Position numbers and translations under genes: made by a program
Shown here: positions 27,753-36,887 of the stretch, one piece after another
Layout of the letters: each line of letters begins with the position of its first letter
Position numbering within the stretch: the stretch's first letter is position 1
Assembly (NCBI RefSeq): GCF_003144535.1
Contig: NZ_PHFJ01000008.1
Location: forward strand, 156,421 to 220,420
Direction: 5' to 3'
Source: Proteus penneri
GTDB taxonomy: Bacteria > Pseudomonadota > Gammaproteobacteria > Enterobacterales > Enterobacteriaceae
Length of the DNA stretch: 64,000 bases
Notes under the pieces: generated by a model
The model's input: the letters and a program-made list of their open reading frames with translations, nothing else
Told to the model about the DNA's origin: nothing
Databases searched by the model: none

Positions 27753-29264
27753 TTATTTTAGCCCTAAACGTTTTGTCAAACGACGTAAATTAGCCGGATC
27801 AAGCGATAATTCTCGTGCCGTTGCCGCCCAATTTTGGTTATTACGTAGTAATGCTTGTTTAATTAAATCTCGTTGAAACTCATCCGTAGCTTCTTTTAAA
27901 TTTTTGTCCGCTGATGGTAATGATTGTGATATTGGATGAGTAAGATTTTCTGTGCCTAAATCAAAATGACTAACTTGTAAAATAAGACTGTCTGTCTTAT
28001 TCCCTGCTCTCGCTAATACGATTGCTCGATGAATAGTATGTTCTAATTCACGCACATTACCCGGCCAAGAATAATGCAATAAATAAAGGCGTAATTCAGG
28101 ACTAATAATCACTTGTGTAAGATTAAAACGCTGACGATATTGCTCGCAGAAATAACCCACTAATAGCAAAATATCGTCGTCTCTTTCTCGTAATGGCGGA
28201 ACATGCACAGGAAAGATACTTAAACGATGGAAAAGATCGGCACGGAAATTTCCCGCCAAGACTTCTTCCCATAAATCACGATTTGTTGCTGCTATTACAC
28301 GCACATTAACGCGTAAGTTACGATCATCACCAATACGTTGAATATCGCCATATTGTAAAACACGCAGTAATTTTGCTTGGAGTGATAATGATAACTCCCC
28401 AATTTCATCAAGAAATAAAGTGCCATTATCTGCCATTTCAAATTTACCACTACGATGGCTAATTGCTCCGGTAAAAGCCCCTTTTACATGCCCAAATAAT
28501 TCACTTTCTGCCACACTCTCAGGAAGTGCGGCACAATTTAAATAGACTAACGGATTATCTGCACGATTAGACATTTCATGAATGGCTTTTACCACCAGAT
28601 CTTTACCGGTTCCTGTTTCGCCATTCACTAAAATATTCATATCTGCGGATGCAACAATTTCTATCTCTTTTTTCAGTTGCATCATCGAAGGCGATAAACC
28701 AATAATTTCTGTTTTTACTGTGGGCTTAAACGTATTAGTTGGCATAAATAACATATTTTGATTTTCGAGTTGCTCAATCAATAACGCATTATTTAATGCA
28801 CCAGAAGTTAAGGCCGCAATTAAACGAAGCTCTTCATCACTGAAAGTATCAAACTGATGAGGGTCCATTCCATCAAGTGTTAAAGTGCCAATTAAATCTT
28901 GTCCTGCAAATAACGGTAACCCCACACAAGCATGCACTTTTAAATGCTCTCTATCTGGAATAAGGCCATCATAAGGATCGGGCAAATCACTGTCTGCAGG
29001 AAAACGCACCACATCCCCTGCTCGCGCTATCGTTTCGAGACGAGGATGCCCTTCTAGTAAAAAACGACGCCCTAATACATCAGGCACGAGGCCATCTATG
29101 GCTAATGGGATAAACTGATGAGGCTCGTAGCGAAGCAACGCGGCAGCATCGCAATTTAGCACTTGCCGAAGTGTGGTCACCAGCCGCTGAAATCTATCTT
29201 GGTGACCAACATCTTTTTGTAATTCAATGGCAATTTTAGCCAACACATCAACAGAAAAACCCAT
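27753..29264 (-). CDS. norR: Nitric-oxide-responsive sigma-54 activator NorR
   Basis: A 503-aa enhancer-binding protein in full NorR order: an N-terminal GAF domain (about 20-170) with the acidic/cysteine residues of the mononuclear iron site that binds NO (around [33 protein letters not shown] and [12 protein letters not shown]), a central AAA+ domain (about 190-420) with Walker A GETGTGKD, the sigma-54 contact loop GAFTGA and Walker [10 protein letters not shown], and a C-terminal Fis-type helix-turn-helix ([29 protein letters not shown]). In E. coli it activates norVW, divergently encoded. Here three NorR sites lie upstream but no norVW is present in this window, so the gene is an orphan or acts elsewhere. 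Confidence 0.93.
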   Translation of the reverse strand: MGFSVDVLAKIAIELQKDVGHQDRFQRLVTTLRQVLNCDAAALLRYEPHQFIPLAIDGLVPDVLGRRFLLEGHPRLETIARAGDVVRFPADSDLPDPYDGLIPDREHLKVHACVGLPLFAGQDLIGTLTLDGMDPHQFDTFSDEELRLIAALTSGALNNALLIEQLENQNMLFMPTNTFKPTVKTEIIGLSPSMMQLKKEIEIVASADMNILVNGETGTGKDLVVKAIHEMSNRADNPLVYLNCAALPESVAESELFGHVKGAFTGAISHRSGKFEMADNGTLFLDEIGELSLSLQAKLLRVLQYGDIQRIGDDRNLRVNVRVIAATNRDLWEEVLAGNFRADLFHRLSIFPVHVPPLRERDDDILLLVGYFCEQYRQRFNLTQVIISPELRLYLLHYSWPGNVRELEHTIHRAIVLARAGNKTDSLILQVSHFDLGTENLTHPISQSLPSADKNLKEATDEFQRDLIKQALLRNNQNWAATARELSLDPANLRRLTKRLGLK

Positions 29265-29278
29265 AAAAACACCTCATA

Positions 29279-29333
29279 GTCATTATGATTGTTATTATGG
29301 TCATTTTGACATGACAAAGATAGTCATATTGAC
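29279..29333. promoter_or_regulatory. Three NorR enhancer sites (GTCA-N3-TGAC type)
   Basis: GTCATTATGAT (29279-29289), GTCATTTTGAC (29300-29310) and GTCATATTGAC (29323-29333) match the known NorR core GTCA-N3-TGAC; the latter two are perfect. Their starts are 21 and 23 bases apart, i.e. two helical turns each, as in the E. coli norR-norV region where three sites are needed to assemble the hexamer. Confidence 0.85.
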
Positions 29334-29448
29334 AATATATTAAATAACTATAAAAACAAAAATCATTTTAAAACAATAAGATATTGACCCTAATGTGTTT
29401 GTAAAAAGCGATAACGTCGCCAAAAGTGATAAAATGGAAAGTAAATGA
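29334..29448. other. Gene-less stretch where norV would be expected
   Basis: AT-rich DNA following the NorR sites. I find neither a GG-N10-GC sigma-54 promoter on the plus strand nor any part of a flavorubredoxin frame. Confidence 0.5.
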
Positions 29449-29467
29449 ATTGCTCGGTCAGAGCAAT
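29449..29467 (-). terminator. Terminator of the LacI-SBP fusion gene
   Basis: ATTGCTC (29449-29455) and GAGCAAT (29461-29467) form a 7-bp stem with a 5-base loop; on the minus strand it is followed by TCATTTACTTTCC, a moderately T-rich tail, 21 bases after the stop. Confidence 0.55.
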
Positions 29468-29488
29468 CATTAGAAAAATCAGTAAACC

Positions 29489-31696
29489 TTACCGTTCACC
29501 TTGTGTATCAATCAATAAACGCTGATTTATATACTCAATAGTCTCGTCTATCGTCATAATATTATTAACGACATTAGTAATACCTTGCCCAATAATAATT
29601 TCGGCTTGGCGTAAATTAAATAACTTACCATTAGGCACCGAAGATTCTCGTATTCCTTTATTAATTTCTTGATAAGCTAACGTCATCCATGGATAACGAT
29701 GGCTAATTTCTTGATTATGGCTAAAATTTTTATGATTACTATTTCCACCTAATAAAATTAGGTGATCCATTACCATTGGGGAATAAAGCCAACGATAAAA
29801 TTGCTCTGCATATTGTGATTTTTGGCTATAACGTGAAACCCCTAATACGCCACCGCCTAATTGTGGAATACTACCGGGTACAGGTGCAAAACCTGTTTTA
29901 GGTAAAATATTGCTATGTGCGACATCGTTAAATAAATTCATATAAGCGATCAGCATAGCAAGATGCCCTTGCTCAAATTGCCTAACCGACTCACTCCACC
30001 ATTTATTATGAATATTCTCAGTGATCGACAACTGTTTTAAATATTCTTCTAATATTTCGCCGGCTAAAGGCATTTTTAATCTAGGAATATTATCGTTTCC
30101 TATTAAACACCCACCTTTGGCGTAATAACGTAATAGATACTCTGTTGCAATCAGCCCCGCACTACCTAATGTTGTTGAAGCCCCCATTGGCCGACTTAAT
30201 TGCCCTTCTTCATGTTGTTCAGTAAAAAACTGCGTCACATTATCGTATTCTTCAAATGTTGTTGGTACGGTTAACTCATTACCTGTTTTCTCGTAATACA
30301 TTCTTTTTAAGATAGGATCTTCAAACAAGTCTTTTCGATAAAACAGAAGTTGCGCACTGGCATCAAAAGGCATGGCATAAGCAACATTATTCACTAAACT
30401 AAATTTTTGCTGAGTAGGTAGTGAAAAATTATTTAATAAGTCCGTTAATCCATTACCAATCTTATCTAATGGCTGTAATATTCTTTCTGCAAACCAAGGA
30501 AAACAGGCCATATCAATACGCAATAAATCATAATAGGGATGCAAATGTAACTGACTTAAAATTTGATAAACTTCATCGTAAGGATGTATCGCTAAATTAA
30601 CTTTAATCCCTGTTTGACGATAAAAATGAGGTAGCAACTTTTTTAATGCACTGGTTGAAGGGCTAGGTAAAATCAGTAAGTTAAGACTTATATTTACTTT
30701 ATCCTCACTGATAACCGCGGGTGTTAAAGTATAAAGATGATCACTTTGATTACGCACACAAGTTACATTATTCTCGATAATCTTCTCATTCTCTTCATCT
30801 TGAATGAGTGCATCAATCACTTCTAACCCGAGTTGAGCATAATTCATAGGAAAGTAATATACCCCTTTTAATACAGGTGGAATATTGTCGCTCAATGCAA
30901 AAATAGGCGGGCAATCATTATGGCTACCAAAATAACTCGCTTGCGTTAAATAACGTGCCTTCTCTATATCTTGAGCAATAAAGATGTCTGGGATTTGCTC
31001 CAGAGAAAAGAAATCAAACGCAATTTTATAACTCTCTTCATCTGATGCACAAAGCACCACATTTTTTTTATTGGGAGCAGTCTCTAAAAGTCGATGTTGT
31101 AATTGATTGGCAAAGTTTTGATTATTTAAATAATCACTACTCCCCATAAAAATGCCCACTAATTTACCAGGGGTTTTTGCAACCTGTTGGCAAATAGCCT
31201 CTGCGGCTTGAGCAAAATCTAGCGTGAAAAATCGTTGAGTATTAAGTGGCTGGCGATAAACAAACGCAACTTGAGAGGGGGGTAATTTTAACGTGTCAAA
31301 ATAGATATTTGCATCTTTGAGACAACTTACCGTGATCACTTGTTTATAACCACCCGCGGCAATTTTCTGTAATGCCTCTAATTCTGTGGTTTCCAGATCA
31401 TCCGTTAAAAAAAGATCGTAAGTGACCTCAGGAAAGTGAGCAATAGATTGCCTTAAGGAATTAAAGAAAACCGCATATTTTTCAGAAACTAATTGAGGTA
31501 AAAGTATAGCTATTTTATGGCTTTTATTGGTTCTTAACAGTTGAGCTTGTGTATTTAACTGATAGCCCATTTGTTTGGCGGCTTGATACACAGCTTCAAT
31601 TTTCTCAACACTCACATTCCCACGTTTATTCAATACGTTAGAAACCGTTCCATGAGAGACACCTGCTAGTTTTGCAATATCTTTAATCGTTGCCAT
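29489..31696 (-). CDS. LacI-family regulator fused to a solute-binding-protein domain
   Basis: A 735-aa protein, about twice a normal LacI regulator. Residues 1-55 are a LacI helix-turn-helix and hinge (ATIKDIAKLAGVSHGTVSNVLNKRGNVSVEKIEAVYQAAKQMGYQ). Residues about 60-310 resemble the periplasmic-binding-like effector domain. From about 335 to 725 a second module follows: LNLLILPSPSTSALKKLLPHFYRQTGIKVNLAIHPYDEVYQIL, ERILQPLDKIG, VAYAMPFDASAQLLFYRKDLFEDP, QFEQGHLAMLIAYMNLF and GVLGVSRYSQ are features of family-1 extracellular sugar-binding proteins, but without a signal peptide, so it must work in the cytoplasm. It is divergent from a hydrolase and transporter, and the same 16-base palindromic sequence precedes both units. 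The ligand, probably a nucleoside or sugar derivative, is unknown. Confidence 0.85.
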   Translation of the reverse strand: MATIKDIAKLAGVSHGTVSNVLNKRGNVSVEKIEAVYQAAKQMGYQLNTQAQLLRTNKSHKIAILLPQLVSEKYAVFFNSLRQSIAHFPEVTYDLFLTDDLETTELEALQKIAAGGYKQVITVSCLKDANIYFDTLKLPPSQVAFVYRQPLNTQRFFTLDFAQAAEAICQQVAKTPGKLVGIFMGSSDYLNNQNFANQLQHRLLETAPNKKNVVLCASDEESYKIAFDFFSLEQIPDIFIAQDIEKARYLTQASYFGSHNDCPPIFALSDNIPPVLKGVYYFPMNYAQLGLEVIDALIQDEENEKIIENNVTCVRNQSDHLYTLTPAVISEDKVNISLNLLILPSPSTSALKKLLPHFYRQTGIKVNLAIHPYDEVYQILSQLHLHPYYDLLRIDMACFPWFAERILQPLDKIGNGLTDLLNNFSLPTQQKFSLVNNVAYAMPFDASAQLLFYRKDLFEDPILKRMYYEKTGNELTVPTTFEEYDNVTQFFTEQHEEGQLSRPMGASTTLGSAGLIATEYLLRYYAKGGCLIGNDNIPRLKMPLAGEILEEYLKQLSITENIHNKWWSESVRQFEQGHLAMLIAYMNLFNDVAHSNILPKTGFAPVPGSIPQLGGGVLGVSRYSQKSQYAEQFYRWLYSPMVMDHLILLGGNSNHKNFSHNQEISHRYPWMTLAYQEINKGIRESSVPNGKLFNLRQAEIIIGQGITNVVNNIMTIDETIEYINQRLLIDTQGER

Positions 31697-31765
31697 TGAC
31701 CTTTTTCCATCTCAATTTCTGCTTTCACTAGCATACCTGAATTATTTATCGCGACTACTGCTAAT

Positions 31766-31781
31766 TGATTTGAACGTTCCA
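31766..31781 (-). promoter_or_regulatory. Operator copy 1 for the LacI-SBP regulator
   Basis: TGATTTGAACGTTCCA has the self-complementary core GAACGTTC typical of LacI-family operators. It lies about 70 bases upstream of the regulator gene and is the exact reverse complement of the copy at 31951-31966. Confidence 0.75.
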
Positions 31782-31950
31782 TCTTTAATTTGTTTATAAA
31801 ACAAGCGTTTGTTACTTATCAAAAATAAATAATTATCAATATCAATTAAAATATATATCAATATTAATCAATGTGATAAGAAATTTAATTTGAATAAGAT
31901 CACTGATCTGATCTTCATTTATTGGCAAATGAATACCACCATTTTATTAT

Positions 31951-31966
31951 TGGAACGTTCAAATCA
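31951..31966 (+). promoter_or_regulatory. Operator copy 2, upstream of the hydrolase/transporter operon
   Basis: TGGAACGTTCAAATCA repeats the first operator in opposite orientation, about 76 bases upstream of the hydrolase start. The two centres are 185 bases apart, so looping by a tetramer, or separate control of each promoter, is possible. Confidence 0.75.
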
Positions 31967-32041
31967 ACCTATAACTTATAGATAGCCAACACCAGATAAT
32001 TAATAAAATCATAATAAAACAATAGGATAAGGGGATTTCTT

Positions 32042-32863
32042 ATGAAACTTCATTTTTTAGGGACGGCTGCCTCAGAAGGCATACCCAATCCCTTCTGCCG
32101 TTGTGAACACTGTCTGAAAGCAAGAGAACTTGGTGGGAAAGATATCAGAACTCACTCTTCTGCCATTGTCGATGACATTATGTTAATCGACGTATCACCT
32201 ACATTTAGTTACCAGTTAATGCGTGATGGGATGGATGCAACTAATTTTGAAAGCCTTCTATTCACTCACACGCATCCTGATCATTTCAATGTTGGCGATC
32301 TGTTTAGCCGAATGGAAGGTTATGGTTTTGAAATTAACCATCCCCTTCATATTTTTGGTAATGATCGCGCAATTAATGGTTGTATCGAAGTTTTACCTGG
32401 TTACAGCAAAGAGCGTTTTGCTTTTCACTGCTTAATTCCTTTTGTTACCGTCGAAAGAAACGGTTATAAAATTACGCCATTACTCGCTAATCATGCGAAA
32501 TGGGAACTTTGCTATGTTTATCATATTGAGAAAGATGGCAAGGTTATTTTCTATGGCCATGATTCTGGTTGGTTCCCTGAATTAACATGGAAATGGTTAG
32601 AAAACAAGCCACTGGATATCGTTGTTTTTGAATGTACTTATGGACTCAATGGTAAAGATCGAACTGATAATCATATGAGCCTAGAAACCGTATTTGCAGC
32701 GAAAGAAAAACTGCAACAGCAAGGTTGTTTACATCAAGATACACAAATTGCTGTTTCGCATATTTCACATAGTGGCAAATTGCTTCACCACGAATTAGAA
32801 GCTGTTTGTGCTCCTCACAATATCCGCGTTGCCTATGACGGGTTAACGTTAGAAACAAATTAA
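32042..32863 (+). CDS. Metallo-beta-lactamase-fold hydrolase (PhnP-like phosphodiesterase family)
   Basis: The 273-aa protein starts MKLHFLGTAASEGIPNPFCRCEHCLKAREL, with cysteines like the zinc-binding CxxC of PhnP. The metal motif is FTHTHPDHFNVGDL (HxHxDH), the later metal ligands are in LANHAKWE, YGHDSGWFPE and SHISHSG. PhnP hydrolyses cyclic ribose phosphate in phosphonate use; others of the family cleave cyclic nucleotides. Paired 10 bases before an MFS symporter of nucleoside type and under a LacI-type switch, it may process an imported nucleoside- or sugar-phosphate-like substrate. Substrate is not known. Confidence 0.8.
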   Translation: MKLHFLGTAASEGIPNPFCRCEHCLKARELGGKDIRTHSSAIVDDIMLIDVSPTFSYQLMRDGMDATNFESLLFTHTHPDHFNVGDLFSRMEGYGFEINHPLHIFGNDRAINGCIEVLPGYSKERFAFHCLIPFVTVERNGYKITPLLANHAKWELCYVYHIEKDGKVIFYGHDSGWFPELTWKWLENKPLDIVVFECTYGLNGKDRTDNHMSLETVFAAKEKLQQQGCLHQDTQIAVSHISHSGKLLHHELEAVCAPHNIRVAYDGLTLETN

Positions 32864-32873
32864 GAGGAGAACG

Positions 32874-34124
32874 ATGATGGATATGAAAATAACCTCTCGC
32901 TTACTGATTATGATGTTTGTGCAATATTTCATGCAAGGCGCATGGAATATGACCATGGGGCTAGTATTAAGTAGCTATGGTATGGCAAGCATTATTGGTA
33001 ATGCCTACGCTTTATTAGGCGTCGCAACCATTATTTCCCCATTATTTATTGGTATGGTGGCTGACCGTTTCTTTGCTTCACAAAAAGTCATGGGCATCCT
33101 TCATTTAATTAATGCCGCTGTCATTATTTGTGTTCCTCAATTTATTGAAGCACAAAACAGTGGCATGACATTATTCTTAATTTTCATTATTGGATTATTG
33201 TTTTATCCAACAACTGCGCTTTCAAATAGTATTAGTTTCTCCCATATTAATGGCGTGAAATATTTCCCTATTATTCGTGTATTCGGTACGTTTGGTTTTA
33301 TGGCTATCGGATTTATATTAGGTGAAATGGGCTTCTCTGGTAGTACGATGACTTGGTATATCGCTTCGGCTGTGGGGGTTTTACTCGGTTTCTACTGCTT
33401 TACTTTGCCTAATACGCCACCTAAAGCGAAAGGTAAGCCATTCTCTGCTCGTGATGTTTTATGTTTAGATGCACTTTCATTATTTAAAGATCGTTATTTC
33501 GCTATCTTAATGTTTAGTATCTTTATTTTAATGATCCCTAAAACAGCTTATTCCGCTTATATTCCGGTATTTATTAAAGCATTAGGTTTTAATAATGCGG
33601 CGTCTATTATGCAAATCGGTATAGCCTGTGAAGTGCTGTTTATGTTTGTGTTGTCATTCTTCTTAATGAAGTTTGGCTTCAAAATTACATTACTTTTAGG
33701 GGCTGTTAGCTGGATCATTCGCTCAATATTCTTCTCTTATGCAGCGGTAAATACAGAGTTTTATTTTATCGTTATCGGATTAATGTTACAGGGATTATGT
33801 TGGGACTTCTTCTTTACCGCTGGTGATATCTATGTTGACCGCAAAGCTAAACCTGAAATCCGCGCTCAAGCACAAGGTCTACGTTTTATTGTCTCTAATG
33901 GTTTCGGCTTATTATTTGCTTCCACTATTTGTGGTCAAATCTTTAATTCAACCGTAACAGAAACAGGTGATGCTGCATTACCACAGTGGTCAACATTCTG
34001 GATATACCCAGCTATCGTTGCCGCTGTTGTGACAATATTCTTTATCTTCTTCTTTAAAGATGATGTGAGTAAAAAGAAAAATAACGAAGATAAAAAAGTA
34101 CAAGAAAGTATTGCAACACAATAG
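32874..34124 (+). CDS. MFS transporter of the nucleoside:H+ symporter type (NupG/XapB family)
   Basis: The 416-aa protein has 12 spans and the NHS-family traits: LLIMMFVQYFMQGAWNMTMGLVLSSYG at the N-terminus (NupG-type 'QFFIWGAWxxTLG'), FYPTTALSNSISFSHI (YMPTxxLxNSIxF), FPIIRVFGTFGFMAIG (IRVWGTIGFI) and QGLCWDFFFTAGDIYVDRKAKPEIRAQAQGL (CxDFFxxxG.iyvd). NupG and XapB import nucleosides; related proteins take up other ribosides. It is followed by a weakly separated MgtC-like gene (39 bases) that may be read through. The translation start at 32874 has AGAGGAGA just upstream. Confidence 0.85.
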   Translation: MMDMKITSRLLIMMFVQYFMQGAWNMTMGLVLSSYGMASIIGNAYALLGVATIISPLFIGMVADRFFASQKVMGILHLINAAVIICVPQFIEAQNSGMTLFLIFIIGLLFYPTTALSNSISFSHINGVKYFPIIRVFGTFGFMAIGFILGEMGFSGSTMTWYIASAVGVLLGFYCFTLPNTPPKAKGKPFSARDVLCLDALSLFKDRYFAILMFSIFILMIPKTAYSAYIPVFIKALGFNNAASIMQIGIACEVLFMFVLSFFLMKFGFKITLLLGAVSWIIRSIFFSYAAVNTEFYFIVIGLMLQGLCWDFFFTAGDIYVDRKAKPEIRAQAQGLRFIVSNGFGLLFASTICGQIFNSTVTETGDAALPQWSTFWIYPAIVAAVVTIFFIFFFKDDVSKKKNNEDKKVQESIATQ

Positions 34125-34163
34125 TCTTAAAATAAAGGAATGAGCCAACGTTAGGGGCAAACC

Positions 34164-34877
34164 ATGGACGCATTAATTCAGTTTGTTGACAGCATTGGCC
34201 CTTTATCACTATCAAGTATCGCTAAATTATTGGCCGCCTTTATTTTGGGCGGCTTTATTGGCTTAGAGCGTGAATCAAAGGGAAAACCTGTCGGTTTTAA
34301 AACTTGTGTCATTATTGCCGTTGCCAGTTGTTTATTAACTATTGTTTCTATTCAATCTGCAGAATATTACGCCAATATCTCCGACAACATTCGTAGTGAT
34401 CCAATGAGATTAGCAGCACAAATTATCAGTGGTGTCGGCTTTCTTGGGGCTGGTGTTATATTGCATCGACGTGATGATGCCATTCCAGGACTGACAACAG
34501 CCGCTATCGTATGGGCATCAGCGGGTGTTGGTATTGCTTGTGGCTCAGGTTTTTATTGGCATGCCATGATTGTGACGATTCTATTTTTTATGGCTATTCA
34601 ACTTAGCCCACAAGTGGTGTTATTTCAGATGAAAAACCACCGTTTAGGTAAGATAAAAGTGCGAATGTTATTTACTCATGAAAGCGGTGTTCCTCTGTTA
34701 ATTGAGTATTTAAAAAGCCACAAAGACGTGATTGAAAATCTCACTATTCGCGACATTAAAAAAGAGCGTGTTGAAGTGAATTTGAAACTGTTAGTGAGAC
34801 AAAAAATTACTTTACCTGAATTTTATTGTTCATTAAAACAGCTTGAACATGTTCATTCTGTTTCGTTGGAGCATTAA
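34164..34877 (+). CDS. MgtC/SapB family membrane protein
   Basis: A 237-residue protein with the MgtC signature FILGGFIGLERESKGKPVGFKTCVIIAVASCLLT, then DPMRLAAQIISGVGFLGAGVILHRRDDAIPGLTTAAIVWASAGVGIACG. Four to five spans are followed by a soluble tail (about 150-237) that resembles an ACT-like C-terminal domain. MgtC proteins help survival in low Mg2+ and in macrophages by affecting ATP synthase and phosphate uptake; other members have unknown roles. No Mg2+ transporter gene is adjacent. It lies 39 bases after the MFS gene and might share its transcript. Confidence 0.85.
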   Translation: MDALIQFVDSIGPLSLSSIAKLLAAFILGGFIGLERESKGKPVGFKTCVIIAVASCLLTIVSIQSAEYYANISDNIRSDPMRLAAQIISGVGFLGAGVILHRRDDAIPGLTTAAIVWASAGVGIACGSGFYWHAMIVTILFFMAIQLSPQVVLFQMKNHRLGKIKVRMLFTHESGVPLLIEYLKSHKDVIENLTIRDIKKERVEVNLKLLVRQKITLPEFYCSLKQLEHVHSVSLEH

Positions 34878-34925
34878 TATATTTAAAAGTAAAAAAGGCA
34901 AGAAAAGATAAATAACTATTTAATT

Positions 34926-35642
34926 TTAATAACACCTAAATGGCCATAACTGATTAAATTCCATCGTTAAACCTATCTGTACTTCAGTTGAAAGTGAACC
35001 CTTGCTCACTACAAATTTAGGGTGTCGAATAACGATAGGAGTATTAATCGCATTATATATTAATGATGATCGGTTTTGCTCTAATTCATCATAAAGCTTC
35101 TTCATTTCTGCTGATGACGTATTCTCTCTTAATCGCCCAAGCGTAATATGAATAATATTTTTATGAAGAGTGTTATCAATAGGGATCTGCTGATAAATCT
35201 GCTGCCTGAAGCGTGTTAATTCCTCGGAGATACCCGTTAATATCAAGCTACCATTGGATGTTAGGATAACGTTTTTAAATAAAATTTTGATACTTTTTAT
35301 TTGATTAAAGATTTTTGCAATCTCATGACACCATGCCAATAATACAGGTCGTTGCAGTTTAAACTGTTCATTTTGTTGATTAAAAATCGTTAATAACGTG
35401 GAATGAAATTCTTGTGGCTGAGCAAATTCAATAAATGGAAATTTAAGCTTAAGCTGTTCACAATAAGCCATTAGCTTCTGGCTAAAGGGAATAAAGCTTT
35501 CTTCAATTTCAGGCTGACAAATTATTAATTGCCCAGCATTTAAGCTGACATCAATAATATCTTCATCATTAACTTGTCGTTGCCAAGCGTCACCTGTTGC
35601 CAATTTTTTGAGTGTTGCTTGTGTCAGGAATTCATATGCCAT
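34926..35642 (-). CDS. 2H phosphoesterase superfamily protein (2'-5' RNA ligase-like)
   Basis: A 238-aa protein with two H-x-T/S catalytic motifs, EFHSTLLTIF (about residue 80) and NIIHITLGRL (about 165), at the spacing used by 2H phosphodiesterases. No signal peptide or membrane span. Family members hydrolyse cyclic or 2'-5' phosphodiester bonds in RNA or small molecules. It sits between MgtC-like and nanA genes, both separated by intergenic DNA; nanA has its own terminator ahead of this gene, so it is probably transcribed alone. Specific substrate unknown. Confidence 0.7.
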   Translation of the reverse strand: MAYEFLTQATLKKLATGDAWQRQVNDEDIIDVSLNAGQLIICQPEIEESFIPFSQKLMAYCEQLKLKFPFIEFAQPQEFHSTLLTIFNQQNEQFKLQRPVLLAWCHEIAKIFNQIKSIKILFKNVILTSNGSLILTGISEELTRFRQQIYQQIPIDNTLHKNIIHITLGRLRENTSSAEMKKLYDELEQNRSSLIYNAINTPIVIRHPKFVVSKGSLSTEVQIGLTMEFNQLWPFRCY

Positions 35643-35730
35643 CCGCGCACCTTAATTAAGAATAAAATAATAACTCATACTTTGGTTTGAGTGACATTTA
35701 AAATCAAGCTTTAGAAAGAAGAATAAAAAA

Positions 35731-35752
35731 GTGGCTTTCTTCTGAAAGCCAC
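35731..35752 (-). terminator. Terminator of nanA
   Basis: GTGGCTTTC (35731-35739) and GAAAGCCAC (35744-35752) form a 9-bp stem with a TTCT/AGAA loop; on the minus strand six T follow. Confidence 0.9.
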
Positions 35753-35821
35753 AGTCACATCAAAGGGGGAGATGTTGAAAGATGGGTCTATCTACAAAGA
35801 ACTCAATCAAAGTCAAATCGA

Positions 35822-36712
35822 TTACAGAAAATTAGCCGCTTTAAACTTCGCGAGTGCATCAGCTTTTTGTTCTGCTGTCATTGGGCGTAACGGACGACGG
35901 GGATCACCCACATCAATGCCATGCAATTGCATTGCCACTTTTCCTGCTGCAACACCACCGTATTCGACTAATACACGAATAATCGCAATCACTTTATCCA
36001 TGCAAGCAGTAACACCTTCATGATCACCAGTTTTAAATTTTTCAATAATTTCAAGATATAATGGCGCAGCATAATTATATGTACTGCCGACAGCGCTTAA
36101 TGCACCACAAGCTAATCCTGCAGGAATAAATTCATCAACACCAAATGGAACATCGTACTTTCCGCCATCTACGCGTAAGCAACGCTGGAATTCATACATA
36201 TCAGGAGAATTAAATTTCATACCAGATAAATTAGGTATTACTTTACCCGCTACTTGTAGGAATTTTTCCATATCAATACTTAAGCCTGACATGGTGGAGT
36301 GATAATAGTAAAAACCTTTAGATGGCGCGCTAGCAGCAGCCAAACGACAATATTCAACAAGATCATCAACATTGCCGGGTTTAAAGAAACAAGGGCCAAT
36401 AACGGATGTTGCTTTAATATCTAAAGTTTCGGCATGGCGGGCAAGTTCTAGCGTATCAGCAATACTTAATGCACCGGTATGAATAATAAGATCAAGCTTG
36501 CCCTGACTTGCCTTAACCCAGCGTTCAGCCACTTTCTTACGTTCTTCAACAGAACAATGAATACCTTCGCCTGTTGTTCCTAATACGTAAGCACCTGTCA
36601 CACCACTTGTAATCAGGTGTTTTGCTATCTCATCAATGACAGGATAATTAACGCTACCATCTGTTGCAAAAGGCGTATGAGGTGCGGCAATCAGTCCAGA
36701 GAGTTTGTTCAT
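35822..36712 (-). CDS. nanA: N-acetylneuraminate lyase
   Basis: A 296-aa class-I aldolase of the DHDPS superfamily. YVLGTTGEG is the carboxylate-binding motif, GFYYYHSTMSG contains the catalytic Tyr and LSGMKFNSPDMYEF contains the Schiff-base Lys. It cleaves Neu5Ac to pyruvate and N-acetylmannosamine. GGAAG precedes the start. Unlike E. coli it is not the first gene of the nanATEK operon; it is alone downstream of a RpiR-type regulator with its own terminator. Confidence 0.93.
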   Translation of the reverse strand: MNKLSGLIAAPHTPFATDGSVNYPVIDEIAKHLITSGVTGAYVLGTTGEGIHCSVEERKKVAERWVKASQGKLDLIIHTGALSIADTLELARHAETLDIKATSVIGPCFFKPGNVDDLVEYCRLAAASAPSKGFYYYHSTMSGLSIDMEKFLQVAGKVIPNLSGMKFNSPDMYEFQRCLRVDGGKYDVPFGVDEFIPAGLACGALSAVGSTYNYAAPLYLEIIEKFKTGDHEGVTACMDKVIAIIRVLVEYGGVAAGKVAMQLHGIDVGDPRRPLRPMTAEQKADALAKFKAANFL

Positions 36713-36887
36713 GATAACTTCCTTTGGAGGTTAATTTCTTTTGTATTAATCTTATGGAGCTTAACTCTATATTAGGGAGCAATACTTCAGAACGCAATAA
36801 CGAAATGAGCATTAAAGGAAGAGAAAAATGAAAGTGTGATCTTTAGCCAATTTTCACTAAAAACCACACAATAATGTAGAGATAAAC

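Noticed and set aside
35772..36023. Plus-strand frame over the end of nanA
   Set aside because: Antisense to a clear N-acetylneuraminate lyase and with no recognisable protein features.
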